Shown here piece after piece: positions 1 through 5,964 of a stretch of 5,964 bases of DNA. The stretch comes from Dehalococcoidia bacterium (GTDB taxonomy: Bacteria; Chloroflexota; Dehalococcoidia; UBA2979), in contig SCTU01000063.1 in assembly GCA_004297315.1 (NCBI GenBank), positions 1 to 5,964 on the forward strand. Direction: 5' to 3'. The notes under the pieces are model-generated. The model did no database searches, was not told where the DNA came from, and worked only from the letters and a program-made list of their open reading frames with translations. Both the position numbers and the translations under genes were made by a program. Within the stretch, counting starts at the first letter, position 1, and each line of letters starts with the position of its first letter.

Positions 1-938
1 GCGACCGCGTCGCAGATCGCGAGGAGGTCGCTGCGCAGCCGGGGGAGCAGCACCTCGGCCTCCGGGTCGCCGAAGCGTGCGTTGAACTCAACGACCTTCG
101 GGCCCTCGGCGGTCACCATCATGCCGGGGTAGAGGACGCCCCGGAACGGGCGGCCGGCGGCGCGGAGAGCGTCGAGGGCGCGCTCCGTCACCTGCGTGCG
201 GATCGCCTCCGCGGTCGGTGCGTCGAGCCAGCCGGGGGGCGAGTAGACGCCCATGCCGCCGGTGTTGGGGCCACGGTCGCCGTCGAGGGCGGGCTTGTGG
301 TCGCAGGAGAAGGGCATGTGGCGCACGGTGACGCCGTCGGAAAACGCGTGCGCCGAGGTCTCGCGGCCGTACATGCGCTCCTCGATCACCACGCGGGCAC
401 CCGCTGCGCCGAACGCCCCGCCACGCATCGCGGCATCAATGGCGGCGACGGCCTGCTCCGGGTTGTCGCAGACCGTCACGCCCTTGCCAAGCGACAGGCC
501 GTCCGCCTTCACGACGCACGGCCCGCCGAGGCCGCGCACGTACGCCGTCGCGCGGTCGGCGTCGTCGAACGCCTCGCTGGCGGCGGTGGCGATCCCGGCG
601 GCGCGCATGAGCGACTTCGCGTATGACTTCGACCACTCGATCTCGTCGGCGGCCCTCGTGGGGCCGAAGGAGGCGATGCCAGCAGCGGTGAGCGCGTCCA
701 CGACGCCCGCCGCGAGCGGGTCATCCGGCGCGACGACGACGAGGTCAGCCTTGACGCGCTCGGCGAGCGCGGCCACAGCCGCCGGGTCGGTGATGCGGAT
801 GCCCTCGATGCCCTCGCCGAACAGCGCGGTGCCGGCGTTGCCGGGGGCGACCCACAGTTTGCCCATGAGCGGGGACTGCGCGAGCCGCCACGCGATGGCG
901 TGCTCACGTCCACCCGAACCCAGCAGGAGGACGTTCAT
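1..938 (-). CDS. purD: Phosphoribosylamine-glycine ligase (GAR synthetase), C-terminus cut off by the window edge
   Basis: PurD joins glycine to 5-phosphoribosylamine using ATP, giving glycinamide ribonucleotide, an early cytosolic step of de novo purine synthesis. I translated 312 codons from the ATG at 938-936 to the left edge with no stop or frameshift. The N-terminus MNVLLLGSGGREHAIAWRLA is the classic PurD nucleotide-fold start. Next come APGNAGTA, FGPTRAA, the ATP-grasp loop KADGLSLGKGV (about residues 144-154), GPNTGGMG (about 223-230) and FNARFGDPE (about 285-293), all in family order. PurD is usually about 420-430 residues, so roughly 110 C-terminal residues lie outside the window. 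Small departures from the common form are SLGKG for AAGKG and DPEAE for DPETQ; neither removes an obvious catalytic residue. The start codon overlaps the guaA stop, and only a weak purine-rich stretch (GAGTGGGA) precedes it, so translation probably depends on coupling to guaA. Identification is very secure. Confidence 0.97.
   Translation of the reverse strand, partial: MNVLLLGSGGREHAIAWRLAQSPLMGKLWVAPGNAGTALFGEGIEGIRITDPAAVAALAERVKADLVVVAPDDPLAAGVVDALTAAGIASFGPTRAADEIEWSKSYAKSLMRAAGIATAASEAFDDADRATAYVRGLGGPCVVKADGLSLGKGVTVCDNPEQAVAAIDAAMRGGAFGAAGARVVIEERMYGRETSAHAFSDGVTVRHMPFSCDHKPALDGDRGPNTGGMGVYSPPGWLDAPTAEAIRTQVTERALDALRAAGRPFRGVLYPGMMVTAEGPKVVEFNARFGDPEAEVLLPRLRSDLLAICDAV
935..938 (-). 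promoter_or_regulatory. ATGA stop-start overlap between guaA and purD
   Basis: Read on the minus strand, these four bases are ATGA: ATG opens purD and TGA closes guaA in a shifted frame. This arrangement is well known to allow a terminating ribosome to restart on the next gene, and the purD start lacks a strong Shine-Dalgarno sequence of its own. The overlap is seen directly; coupling is inferred. Confidence 0.9.
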
Positions 939-2602
939 TCCCACTCGATCGTCCCAGGAGGCTTCGAGGTGATGTCGTACACGACGCGGTTGATCTCGCG
1001 CACCTCGTTGGTGATGCGGTTCGAGATCTTCGCGAGCAGGTCGTAGGGGAGGCGGGCCCAGTCCGCCGTCATCGCGTCCTCAGCCTCGACGCACCGAATT
1101 GCGACCGTGAAGCCGTAGGTGCGGAAGTCGCCCTGGACGCCGACGGACTTCGTGTCCGTGAGGACGGCGAAGGCCTGCCAGAGGTCGTAGTAGACCTGCG
1201 CCTTCTTGATCTCGTCCATCACGATCCAGTCGGCGCGGCGAAGGACGTCGAGCTTGTCGCGCGTCACCTCGCCGATCACGCGGATCGCGAGGCCCGGGCC
1301 GGGGAACGGCTGGCGGTAGACCATCTCGTCCGGCAGGCCGAGCTCTTTGCCGACGCGCCGCACCTCGTCCTTGAACAGGTTGCGCAGCGGCTCGATCAGA
1401 GTGAGCTTCATGTCCTTTGGCAACCCGCCGACGTTGTGGTGCGACTTGATCTTCACCGCGGCGTTGTTGCCAGTGGAGGCGGACTCGATCACGTCGGGGT
1501 AGGTCGTCCCCTGCACGAGGAAGTCGACGCGGCCCAGGGAACGCGTCTCGTCTTCGAAGAGGCGGATGAACGTCTCCCCGATGCGCTTCCGCTTCGTCTC
1601 CGGGTTCGTGACCTCGGCGAGCTGGGAGAGGAAGCGGTCGGTCGCGTCCACGTGGCGCAACTTAATCGCCATGTGCCTCGTGAACGTCTCGACGACGCGC
1701 TCCGCCTCACCCATCCGCAACAGGCCGTTGTCGACAAAGATGCACGTGAGCTGGTCGCCGACTGCCCGGTGCACCATCGCGGCCGCGACCGCGGAGTCGA
1801 CGCCGCCCGAGAGCGCGCAGATCACCTGGCCGTCGCCGACGGCTTTGCGGATCGCCGCCACCGACTCCTCGACGAAGTTCCCGGCGGTCCAGTCGCCTCG
1901 ACAGCCCGCGACGTCGAAGAGGAAGTTGCGGATCAGCGTGTCGCCCTGCGGCGTGTGGACCACCTCGGGATGGAAGAGGATGCCGAAGTACTTCGCGCCG
2001 TCCGTCATCACCGCGACGGGGGCGTTGTCGGACTGGGCGATACCTCGGAACCCCGGGGGCAACTGCGTCACCTTGTCGCCGTGCGAGGCCCACACCGGCA
2101 GCGAGGCGGGCAGGCCCTTCAGCAGCGGGTTGGCGGCCTCGGTCAGGTTCAAGATCGCGTGGCCGTACTCGCGTTCCTCCGAGGGCTCCACGCGGCCACC
2201 AAGAGTGTGCGTGAGCAGTTGCATCCCGTAGCAGATGCCGAGGACGGGGACGCCGGAGTTCACGACGTAGGCGGGAAGCGTCGGCGCGCCGGGGTCGTAT
2301 ACGGAGGAGGGCCCGCCCGAGAGGATGAACGCCTTCACACGCAAGTGGTTGAGTTTCGACGCCGGGGTGTCCCAGGGGACCATCTCCGAGTAGACGCTCG
2401 CCTCCCGGATCCGGCGCGTGATGAGCATCGAGAACTGCGAACCGTAGTCGAGGACGACGACGGTTTCGGGGGCGTTGGGGGCGGGCGTGAGGGCGGCGCC
2501 CGGCTCGCGCGCGCCCGCGACTTCGAGGTACGTTGCGACCTCGGTGTCGCCGGAAGTGCGAACCCGATCCGCCGGGGCGGAGATGTCGGTCGTATCGACC
2601 AT
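935..2602 (-). CDS. guaA: Glutamine-hydrolysing GMP synthase
   Basis: GuaA makes GMP from XMP, ATP and glutamine-derived ammonia. With the ATG at 2602-2600 it has 555 residues; an in-frame GTG at 2638-2636 would give 567. Domains in 555-residue numbering: a class I glutamine amidotransferase (about 46-235) with LDYGSQ, LSGGPSSV, the nucleophile Cys124 in GICYGMQ, and the His211/Glu213 pair in FHPEV; an ATP pyrophosphatase domain with the PP-loop SGGVDS (265-270) and FVDNGLLR; and a C-terminal dimerisation domain with FPGPGLAIRV (about 433-442), ending in the hallmark PPGTIEWE. All catalytic residues I can place are present. Compared with a typical enzyme of about 510-525 residues, it carries roughly 40 extra N-terminal residues, rich in Ala and Pro, before the amidotransferase core. 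I prefer the ATG because a promoter-like pair at 2641-2670 would start transcription near 2634, downstream of the GTG, and a weak AGG lies 7 bases before the ATG. It shares four bases with purD downstream. Confidence 0.97.
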   Translation of the reverse strand: MVDTTDISAPADRVRTSGDTEVATYLEVAGAREPGAALTPAPNAPETVVVLDYGSQFSMLITRRIREASVYSEMVPWDTPASKLNHLRVKAFILSGGPSSVYDPGAPTLPAYVVNSGVPVLGICYGMQLLTHTLGGRVEPSEEREYGHAILNLTEAANPLLKGLPASLPVWASHGDKVTQLPPGFRGIAQSDNAPVAVMTDGAKYFGILFHPEVVHTPQGDTLIRNFLFDVAGCRGDWTAGNFVEESVAAIRKAVGDGQVICALSGGVDSAVAAAMVHRAVGDQLTCIFVDNGLLRMGEAERVVETFTRHMAIKLRHVDATDRFLSQLAEVTNPETKRKRIGETFIRLFEDETRSLGRVDFLVQGTTYPDVIESASTGNNAAVKIKSHHNVGGLPKDMKLTLIEPLRNLFKDEVRRVGKELGLPDEMVYRQPFPGPGLAIRVIGEVTRDKLDVLRRADWIVMDEIKKAQVYYDLWQAFAVLTDTKSVGVQGDFRTYGFTVAIRCVEAEDAMTADWARLPYDLLAKISNRITNEVREINRVVYDITSKPPGTIEWE

Positions 2603-2640
2603 CTGACTGCCTGACCGGGGGAGAACGCCGCTAGGCACAG

Positions 2641-2670
2641 ATGGTACCGGGGCCGCCTCCGGGGGGTCAA
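2641..2670 (-). promoter_or_regulatory. Putative sigma-70-type promoter of the guaA-purD unit
   Basis: On the minus strand, TTGACC (2670-2665, five of six matches to TTGACA) is followed after 18 bases by TACCAT (2646-2641, four of six matches to TATAAT). The predicted transcription start is near 2634, giving a leader of about 30 bases to the ATG at 2602. This pair lies in the 108-base gap between guaA and the divergent Nudix gene, where a promoter is expected. A 6-base inverted pair (2649-2654 and 2685-2690) flanks the -35 box, but it is GC-only and may be chance. The prediction rests on motif matching in GC-rich DNA of an unidentified organism. Confidence 0.45.
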
Positions 2671-2700
2671 CGCGAATCTAGAACGGCCCCAACGAGTGTC

Positions 2701-2706
2701 GAGGAG
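2701..2706 (+). promoter_or_regulatory. Shine-Dalgarno sequence of the Nudix gene
   Basis: GAGGAG lies 4 bases before the GTG at 2711 (6 bases if GAGG is taken as the pairing core). It favours this GTG over the in-frame GTG at 2696, which lies upstream of the motif and has no comparable purine run before it. Confidence 0.6.
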
Positions 2707-2710
2707 TCAC

Positions 2711-3211
2711 GTGAACGAATCGCTCGCCCACCTCCCTCGGAAAGTCGTCTCGGGTGGGATGTTGCTCCTCGACGAGGCCGGCCGCCTGTTGATCCTGAAG
2801 CCCACCTACAAGGACGGCTGGGAGATCCCGGGCGGGCTGGCCGAGGCCGGCGAGTCGCCCTGGCAGGCCGCCCATCGCGAGGTGCTGGAGGAGATCGGCC
2901 TCGACCGGCTGGCAGGGGCGCTGCTCTCGGTCGAGTGGCGCCCGCCGATGGAGCACGTGGGGGACGGCGTCCACTTCATCTTCGACGGCGGCCTCGTGAC
3001 CGCGGCCGAGGCCGCCGCGCTGAGTCTGCAGGCGTCCGAGATCGCCGAGGCGCGGTTCCTGCCGCCTGAGGAGGCCTGTGCGCTGCTACCGGACCGCTTG
3101 GCCGCGCGCGTGCGTCCCGCGCTGGCCGTCCGCCCGCACGGCCCGCCGGTCTACCTCGAAGCCGGGCAGGTCCGAGGTGGCCCGGGGTTTCCGGGCGCGC
3201 AGACGGGGTGA
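2711..3211 (+). CDS. Nudix hydrolase
   Basis: This is a 166-residue, single-domain Nudix protein. Nudix enzymes cleave nucleoside diphosphates linked to another group, usually with Mg or Mn held by the Nudix box. A complete box matching G-x5-E-x7-R-E-U-x-E-E-x-G-U sits at residues 42-64, beginning GLAEAGE and ending REVLEEIGL, so all metal-binding glutamates are present. The preceding VVSGGMLLLDEAGRLLILK strand region and GWEIPGG are typical of the fold. The length is near that of minimal Nudix domains, with a Pro/Gly-rich C-terminal tail of about 20 residues. No substrate-specifying motif is recognisable, so ADP-sugar, oxidised nucleotide and other substrates all remain open. The GTG start at 2711 was chosen for its Shine-Dalgarno sequence; GTG at 2696 would add five residues. 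It is divergent from guaA and lies 82 bases upstream of the isomerase gene, so co-transcription with it is possible but unproven. Confidence 0.9.
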   Translation: MNESLAHLPRKVVSGGMLLLDEAGRLLILKPTYKDGWEIPGGLAEAGESPWQAAHREVLEEIGLDRLAGALLSVEWRPPMEHVGDGVHFIFDGGLVTAAEAAALSLQASEIAEARFLPPEEACALLPDRLAARVRPALAVRPHGPPVYLEAGQVRGGPGFPGAQTG

Positions 3212-3250
3212 GGTCGCGTCCCGCCGCGGGCCAGCAGCGCGGCCCTGCGA

Positions 3251-3263
3251 TACGATTCGAATC
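3251..3263 (+). promoter_or_regulatory. Possible -10 box with overlapping 10-base palindrome upstream of rpiB
   Basis: TACGAT (3251-3256) matches four of six positions of a -10 box and lies about 40 bases before the rpiB ATG. No convincing -35 box is seen 16-18 bases upstream. The perfect palindrome GATTCGAATC (3254-3263) overlaps it and is AT-richer than its surroundings. A promoter with an operator is one reading; chance is another. Confidence 0.25.
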
Positions 3264-3280
3264 CACGACGACGAGCGGTG

Positions 3281-3285
3281 AAGGG
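3281..3285 (+). promoter_or_regulatory. Shine-Dalgarno sequence of rpiB
   Basis: AAGGG lies 8 bases before the ATG at 3294, at normal spacing. It supports this start, which also places the family's MRIAIGSDHAG opening exactly at the N-terminus. Confidence 0.55.
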
Positions 3286-3293
3286 CCAGCGCG

Positions 3294-3761
3294 ATGCGCA
3301 TCGCCATCGGCAGCGACCACGCCGGCTTTGACCTCAAGGCGATCCTGACCGCCGAGTTGATCGCGCTCGGCGATGACGTCACCGACTACGGCACGGACTC
3401 GACCGAGTCGTGCGACTACCCCGACATCGCCGCCCCGCTCGCCACCGCGGTCGCGGCGGGCAAGCACGACTTCGGCGTGCTCATCTGCTCGAACGGCGTG
3501 GGCCCCTCGATCGTCGCGAACAAACTGCATGGGATCCGCGCGGCCGTGTGCCACGACACCTTCTCCGCGAAGCGCGCGCGCGAGCACACGGACGTGAACG
3601 TGCTCTGCCTCGGCTCCTGGGCGATCGGCCGCGGCGCCGCTTCCGAGGTGCTGCGCGCATTCCGCGACGCGCGCTTCGAGGGCGGCCGGCATGAACGCCG
3701 GCTGGCCAAGGTGAAGGCGATCGACGACCAGAACCGCGTTGCCCCCCGCGCGGGCGACTAG
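3294..3761 (+). CDS. rpiB: RpiB/LacA/LacB-family sugar-phosphate isomerase (probable ribose-5-phosphate isomerase B)
   Basis: The 155-residue product fits the RpiB/LacAB family, small cytosolic isomerases that interconvert aldose and ketose phosphates, classically ribose 5-phosphate and ribulose 5-phosphate. Visible family features in order are GSDHAGFDLK (residues 6-15), DYGTDS, CDYPDIA (40-46), the active-site segment GVLICSNGVGPSIVANK (61-77) with the catalytic-type Cys65, GIRAAVCHD (80-88), and REHTDVNVLCLG with His98. The usual loop after the cysteine is GTGIG; here it is SNGVGP, which could mean a lineage variant or a different sugar phosphate. The C-terminus is slightly longer than the usual 145-150 residues and ends in a charged tail. 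The gene is 82 bases after the Nudix gene and only 20 bases before the acylase gene, so rpiB and the acylase are likely co-transcribed. Family assignment is firm; ribose 5-phosphate as the substrate is an inference. Confidence 0.9.
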   Translation: MRIAIGSDHAGFDLKAILTAELIALGDDVTDYGTDSTESCDYPDIAAPLATAVAAGKHDFGVLICSNGVGPSIVANKLHGIRAAVCHDTFSAKRAREHTDVNVLCLGSWAIGRGAASEVLRAFRDARFEGGRHERRLAKVKAIDDQNRVAPRAGD

Positions 3762-3781
3762 CCACCCATCTCGGCCGCCCA

Positions 3782-5964
3782 GTGAACATTCCGCCGCGGG
3801 CAGCGCGCGCGCTGAGCACGCTCGACGCGCTGCGAGGCATTGCGCAGGCCACGGCGCGGACGGCCGCGAAGCGCGGCTTCCCACGTGTCGAGGGCAGGAC
3901 CGCTGTCCGCGGCCTCTCTGCGGAGGTGCAGGTCGTCCGCGACCACCACGGAGTCCCACACGTCTTCGCCGCAAACGAAGCGGACTCGCTCTTCGGCCAG
4001 GGGTTCGTGCATGCGCAGGACCGCCTCTTCCAGATGGCCGCGGCACGACGTCTCGCCTCCGGCCGGCTCGCCGAGGTGGCCGGGCCGAGCGCCCTCGGAA
4101 GCGACCGGTTCATGCGGCGCATCGGCCTGCACCGCGCCGCCGCGCGTGACGCGGCAGGGCTGGACGACGGCCATCGCGCCCTGCTGGCCGCCTACTGCGC
4201 CGGCGTGAACGAGGGCGCGCGCACGTTGCCGGAGCCGCCGCCCGAGTTCTCCGTGTTCGGCCCGTGGACGCCGTGGACACCGCAGGACGCGATGCTCATT
4301 GGACGCCTGGTGCTCTTCGGCTTTGCCGGGAATTGGGACACCGAACTGCTGCGTGAGCGGCTCCTGCGCGCGCTCGGCCCGGAGCGCACCGCGCAGTTGG
4401 ACCCCGCGCACCCGTCCTCGGGGACCGTCACCGGGGCAACGCATCTCGGCGGGGCCGTGGAGCGGCTCGCGCGTGCGTACCGCGATGCGGTCGCGCACGG
4501 CCTCCCGCACGGAGGCGCCTCGAACGCCTGGACCGTGGATGCCACGCGCTCGGTCTCGCGGGCGCCGCTGCTCGCCTCCGATCCCCACCTCGAGGTGCGC
4601 ATCCCTGGGCTCTTCCACGTCACACACGTGCGTGGCGGCGTGCTGAACGCGGCTGGCGCGGACATTCCGGGCGTCCCCGGGATCGCGATGGGCCACACGG
4701 CCGAGATCGCGTGGGGCATCACCGCTGGCATGGCAGACATCGCCGACTGCTACGTCGAATCGTTCGACCCGGCGTCGCCGCGCCATTACCGCACGCCAGA
4801 TGGCTGGGCCGAGGCCGAGGAGGTCATCGAGCGGATCGACGTCCGCGGCGCGGCGCCCGTCGATGAACGTGTCCTGATCACGCGCCACGGCCCGGTCATC
4901 GGGCCCGCCATCGAGGGTGAATCACGCGCCATCGCGCTGCGTTCGACGGCGCTTGAGGCAGGCGACCTGATCGAGGCGTTCTTTGCCGTCACGCACGCGC
5001 ACTCCGTCGAGGAGTTCTCGGCGGCCCTCGACCGCTGGCCGGGGACCGCTTTCAACTTCGTCTACGCGCACCGCGATGGCAGCACGGGCTACCGGCTGGC
5101 GGGGCGGATCCCGCAGCGCGCGGAGGGCGAGGGACTACTGCCCGCCTCCGGCGAGCGTTCGCCCGGCCCACCGCCGCCCTGGCCGCCCGCGGCGATGCCT
5201 CGCCTCGCCTCGCCGGGCGCGGGCTACATCGTCAGCGCAAACCAGGCTCCCGGTGGCAATCTCGAGCTCGGCGAGGAATGGTGCGAGCCCGTCCGCGCCC
5301 AGCGGATCACAGCGCTGATCGAGGCGCAGGCGCTGCACGACACCGGCTCGTTCCAGGCGATCCAGACGGACCGGCACAACGCGAACCTGGTGCGCCTGCG
5401 TGACCTCCTGCTCGCGCGGGGCGCGGTCGCCCAGCCCGAAGGCCCGATCCTCGAACGCTGGGACGGCCGCCTCGACCCGGCCAGCGCAGGGGCGGCGGTC
5501 GTACAGGCTGTTTACCGCGAACTGGCGCGCGCGATGGCGCTCCGGGCGGCCGGGCCGTCAGCCGACACCGTGCTCGGCCACGGACTGTCGGGCGTCTCCT
5601 CGCTTGGCTCGTTCCATTTCCGCGTACAGGGCGAACTCGTGACCGCGGCGGAGACGGCCGCGGCGCCCTGGTTCGACGGCGGAGCCGACCGCGACCGCCA
5701 ACTGGCCGGCGCTGCGGCGAGGGCAGTGGAGCGCCTGCGCCGCGACCTCGGAGACGACCTCGCCCGCTGGCGCTGGGGCGCGATGCACCAGATCGAGTTC
5801 ACGCACCCGCTGCGGACGGTGCCGGGGGTGGGCAAGTGGCTCTCCCGCGGCCCGTATCCCTTCGGCGGTGACGTGAATACCGTCGTGCAGGCCGCCGAGG
5901 CCGTGTGGCGACAGGACGGCCGCGTGCTCGTCGCGCCGGGGTACCGCCAGGTCGAACACCTGGC
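3782..5964 (+). CDS. Penicillin acylase family N-terminal-nucleophile amidohydrolase, C-terminus cut off
   Basis: The frame stays open for 727 codons to the right edge. This family is made as a precursor that cleaves itself into alpha and beta chains and hydrolyses amide bonds of beta-lactams, acyl-homoserine lactones or other N-acyl compounds. Alpha-chain marks are VVRDHHGVPHVFA (51-63), QDRLFQM (79-85), YCAGVN (138-143) and PWTPWTPQD (161-169). The predicted cleavage is before Ser247 in GGASNAW. Counting Ser247 as beta 1, His falls at beta 23 (SDPHL), Ala at beta 69 (WGITAG) and Asn at beta 241 (VSANQAP). These match the catalytic and oxyanion positions known in the family; His at 23 is seen in cephalosporin and acyl-homoserine-lactone acylases, whereas E. 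coli penicillin G acylase has Gln. PYPFGGD (691-697) is near the usual C-terminus, so roughly 50-80 residues are missing. No hydrophobic signal peptide is seen after the GTG start, which itself lacks a clear Shine-Dalgarno sequence. The substrate is unknown. Confidence 0.92.
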   Translation, partial: MNIPPRAARALSTLDALRGIAQATARTAAKRGFPRVEGRTAVRGLSAEVQVVRDHHGVPHVFAANEADSLFGQGFVHAQDRLFQMAAARRLASGRLAEVAGPSALGSDRFMRRIGLHRAAARDAAGLDDGHRALLAAYCAGVNEGARTLPEPPPEFSVFGPWTPWTPQDAMLIGRLVLFGFAGNWDTELLRERLLRALGPERTAQLDPAHPSSGTVTGATHLGGAVERLARAYRDAVAHGLPHGGASNAWTVDATRSVSRAPLLASDPHLEVRIPGLFHVTHVRGGVLNAAGADIPGVPGIAMGHTAEIAWGITAGMADIADCYVESFDPASPRHYRTPDGWAEAEEVIERIDVRGAAPVDERVLITRHGPVIGPAIEGESRAIALRSTALEAGDLIEAFFAVTHAHSVEEFSAALDRWPGTAFNFVYAHRDGSTGYRLAGRIPQRAEGEGLLPASGERSPGPPPPWPPAAMPRLASPGAGYIVSANQAPGGNLELGEEWCEPVRAQRITALIEAQALHDTGSFQAIQTDRHNANLVRLRDLLLARGAVAQPEGPILERWDGRLDPASAGAAVVQAVYRELARAMALRAAGPSADTVLGHGLSGVSSLGSFHFRVQGELVTAAETAAAPWFDGGADRDRQLAGAAARAVERLRRDLGDDLARWRWGAMHQIEFTHPLRTVPGVGKWLSRGPYPFGGDVNTVVQAAEAVWRQDGRVLVAPGYRQVEHL

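Noticed and set aside
253..972. 239-codon open frame on the plus strand opposite purD
   Set aside because: The purD frame is continuous and motif-rich here; the plus-strand frame is Ser/Ala/Pro-rich without motifs.
1436..2614. 392-codon open frame on the plus strand opposite guaA
   Set aside because: It is a mirror of guaA in GC-rich DNA: its composition is Arg/Val/Gly/Asp-rich and low in complexity, it shows no family motif, and guaA on the other strand is unmistakable.
2649..2690. 6-base inverted pair GGGGCC/GGCCCC around the guaA -35 box, considered as an operator or attenuator
   Set aside because: The arms are pure G and C and 30 bases apart, and neither arm is within the predicted guaA transcript; this is too weak to call.
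3228..3245. GGGCC/GGCCC hairpin with an 8-base loop after the Nudix gene, considered as a terminator
   Set aside because: The stem is only 5 base pairs and no T-run follows; such short GC stems are frequent by chance at this base composition.
3078..3281. 67-codon frame overlapping the Nudix C-terminus and running into the rpiB upstream gap
   Set aside because: Most of it is an out-of-frame reading of the Nudix gene, with no ribosome site and no recognisable protein.
2976..4046. 356-codon open frame on the minus strand opposite the Nudix gene, rpiB and the acylase start
   Set aside because: It spans three genes well supported on the other strand, is very rich in Arg, Ala and Gly, and has no recognisable domain.
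3758..4888. 376-codon open frame on the minus strand opposite the acylase
   Set aside because: The acylase frame carries family motifs in the right order across this stretch; the antisense frame shows none and is a by-product of codon bias.

Overview
This is a dense, high-GC window (about two thirds G+C or more by eye) from a bacterial chromosome, with five protein genes and almost no non-coding sequence. I see no RNA gene, transposon, phage gene, CRISPR array or long repeat. The strong GC bias at third codon positions produces many long open frames opposite the real genes. The source is probably an uncultured high-GC bacterium. Chloroflexota (Dehalococcoidia-like) is my best guess from the general look of the proteins, but this is an impression and not something the window proves.

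Minus strand, 1-2602: a two-gene purine unit. guaA (GMP synthase, complete) is transcribed leftward and runs into purD (phosphoribosylamine-glycine ligase), which leaves the window at its 3' end. The guaA stop and purD start share the four bases ATGA, so the two are very likely on one mRNA and translationally coupled. Together they supply an early step (glycinamide ribonucleotide formation) and a terminal step (XMP to GMP) of purine nucleotide synthesis.

Intergenic, 2603-2710: a divergent control region. It holds a plausible sigma-70 type promoter firing leftward into guaA and a Shine-Dalgarno sequence for the rightward gene. The promoter position helps choose between two possible guaA starts.

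Plus strand, 2711-5964: a Nudix hydrolase, then an RpiB/LacAB-family sugar-phosphate isomerase after an 82-base gap, then after only 20 bases a large penicillin-acylase-family N-terminal-nucleophile hydrolase that runs off the right edge. The 82-base gap contains a possible -10 box overlapped by a 10-base palindrome. rpiB and the acylase are spaced like an operon, but no shared pathway is evident.

Overall this is mostly ordinary housekeeping sequence. The points most worth a second look are the acylase (His at the usual beta-chain position 23, an Ala-Ser processing junction, no visible signal peptide), the altered active-site loop of the RpiB homologue, and the N-terminal extension and start choice of GuaA. 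I did not find a convincing undescribed system.
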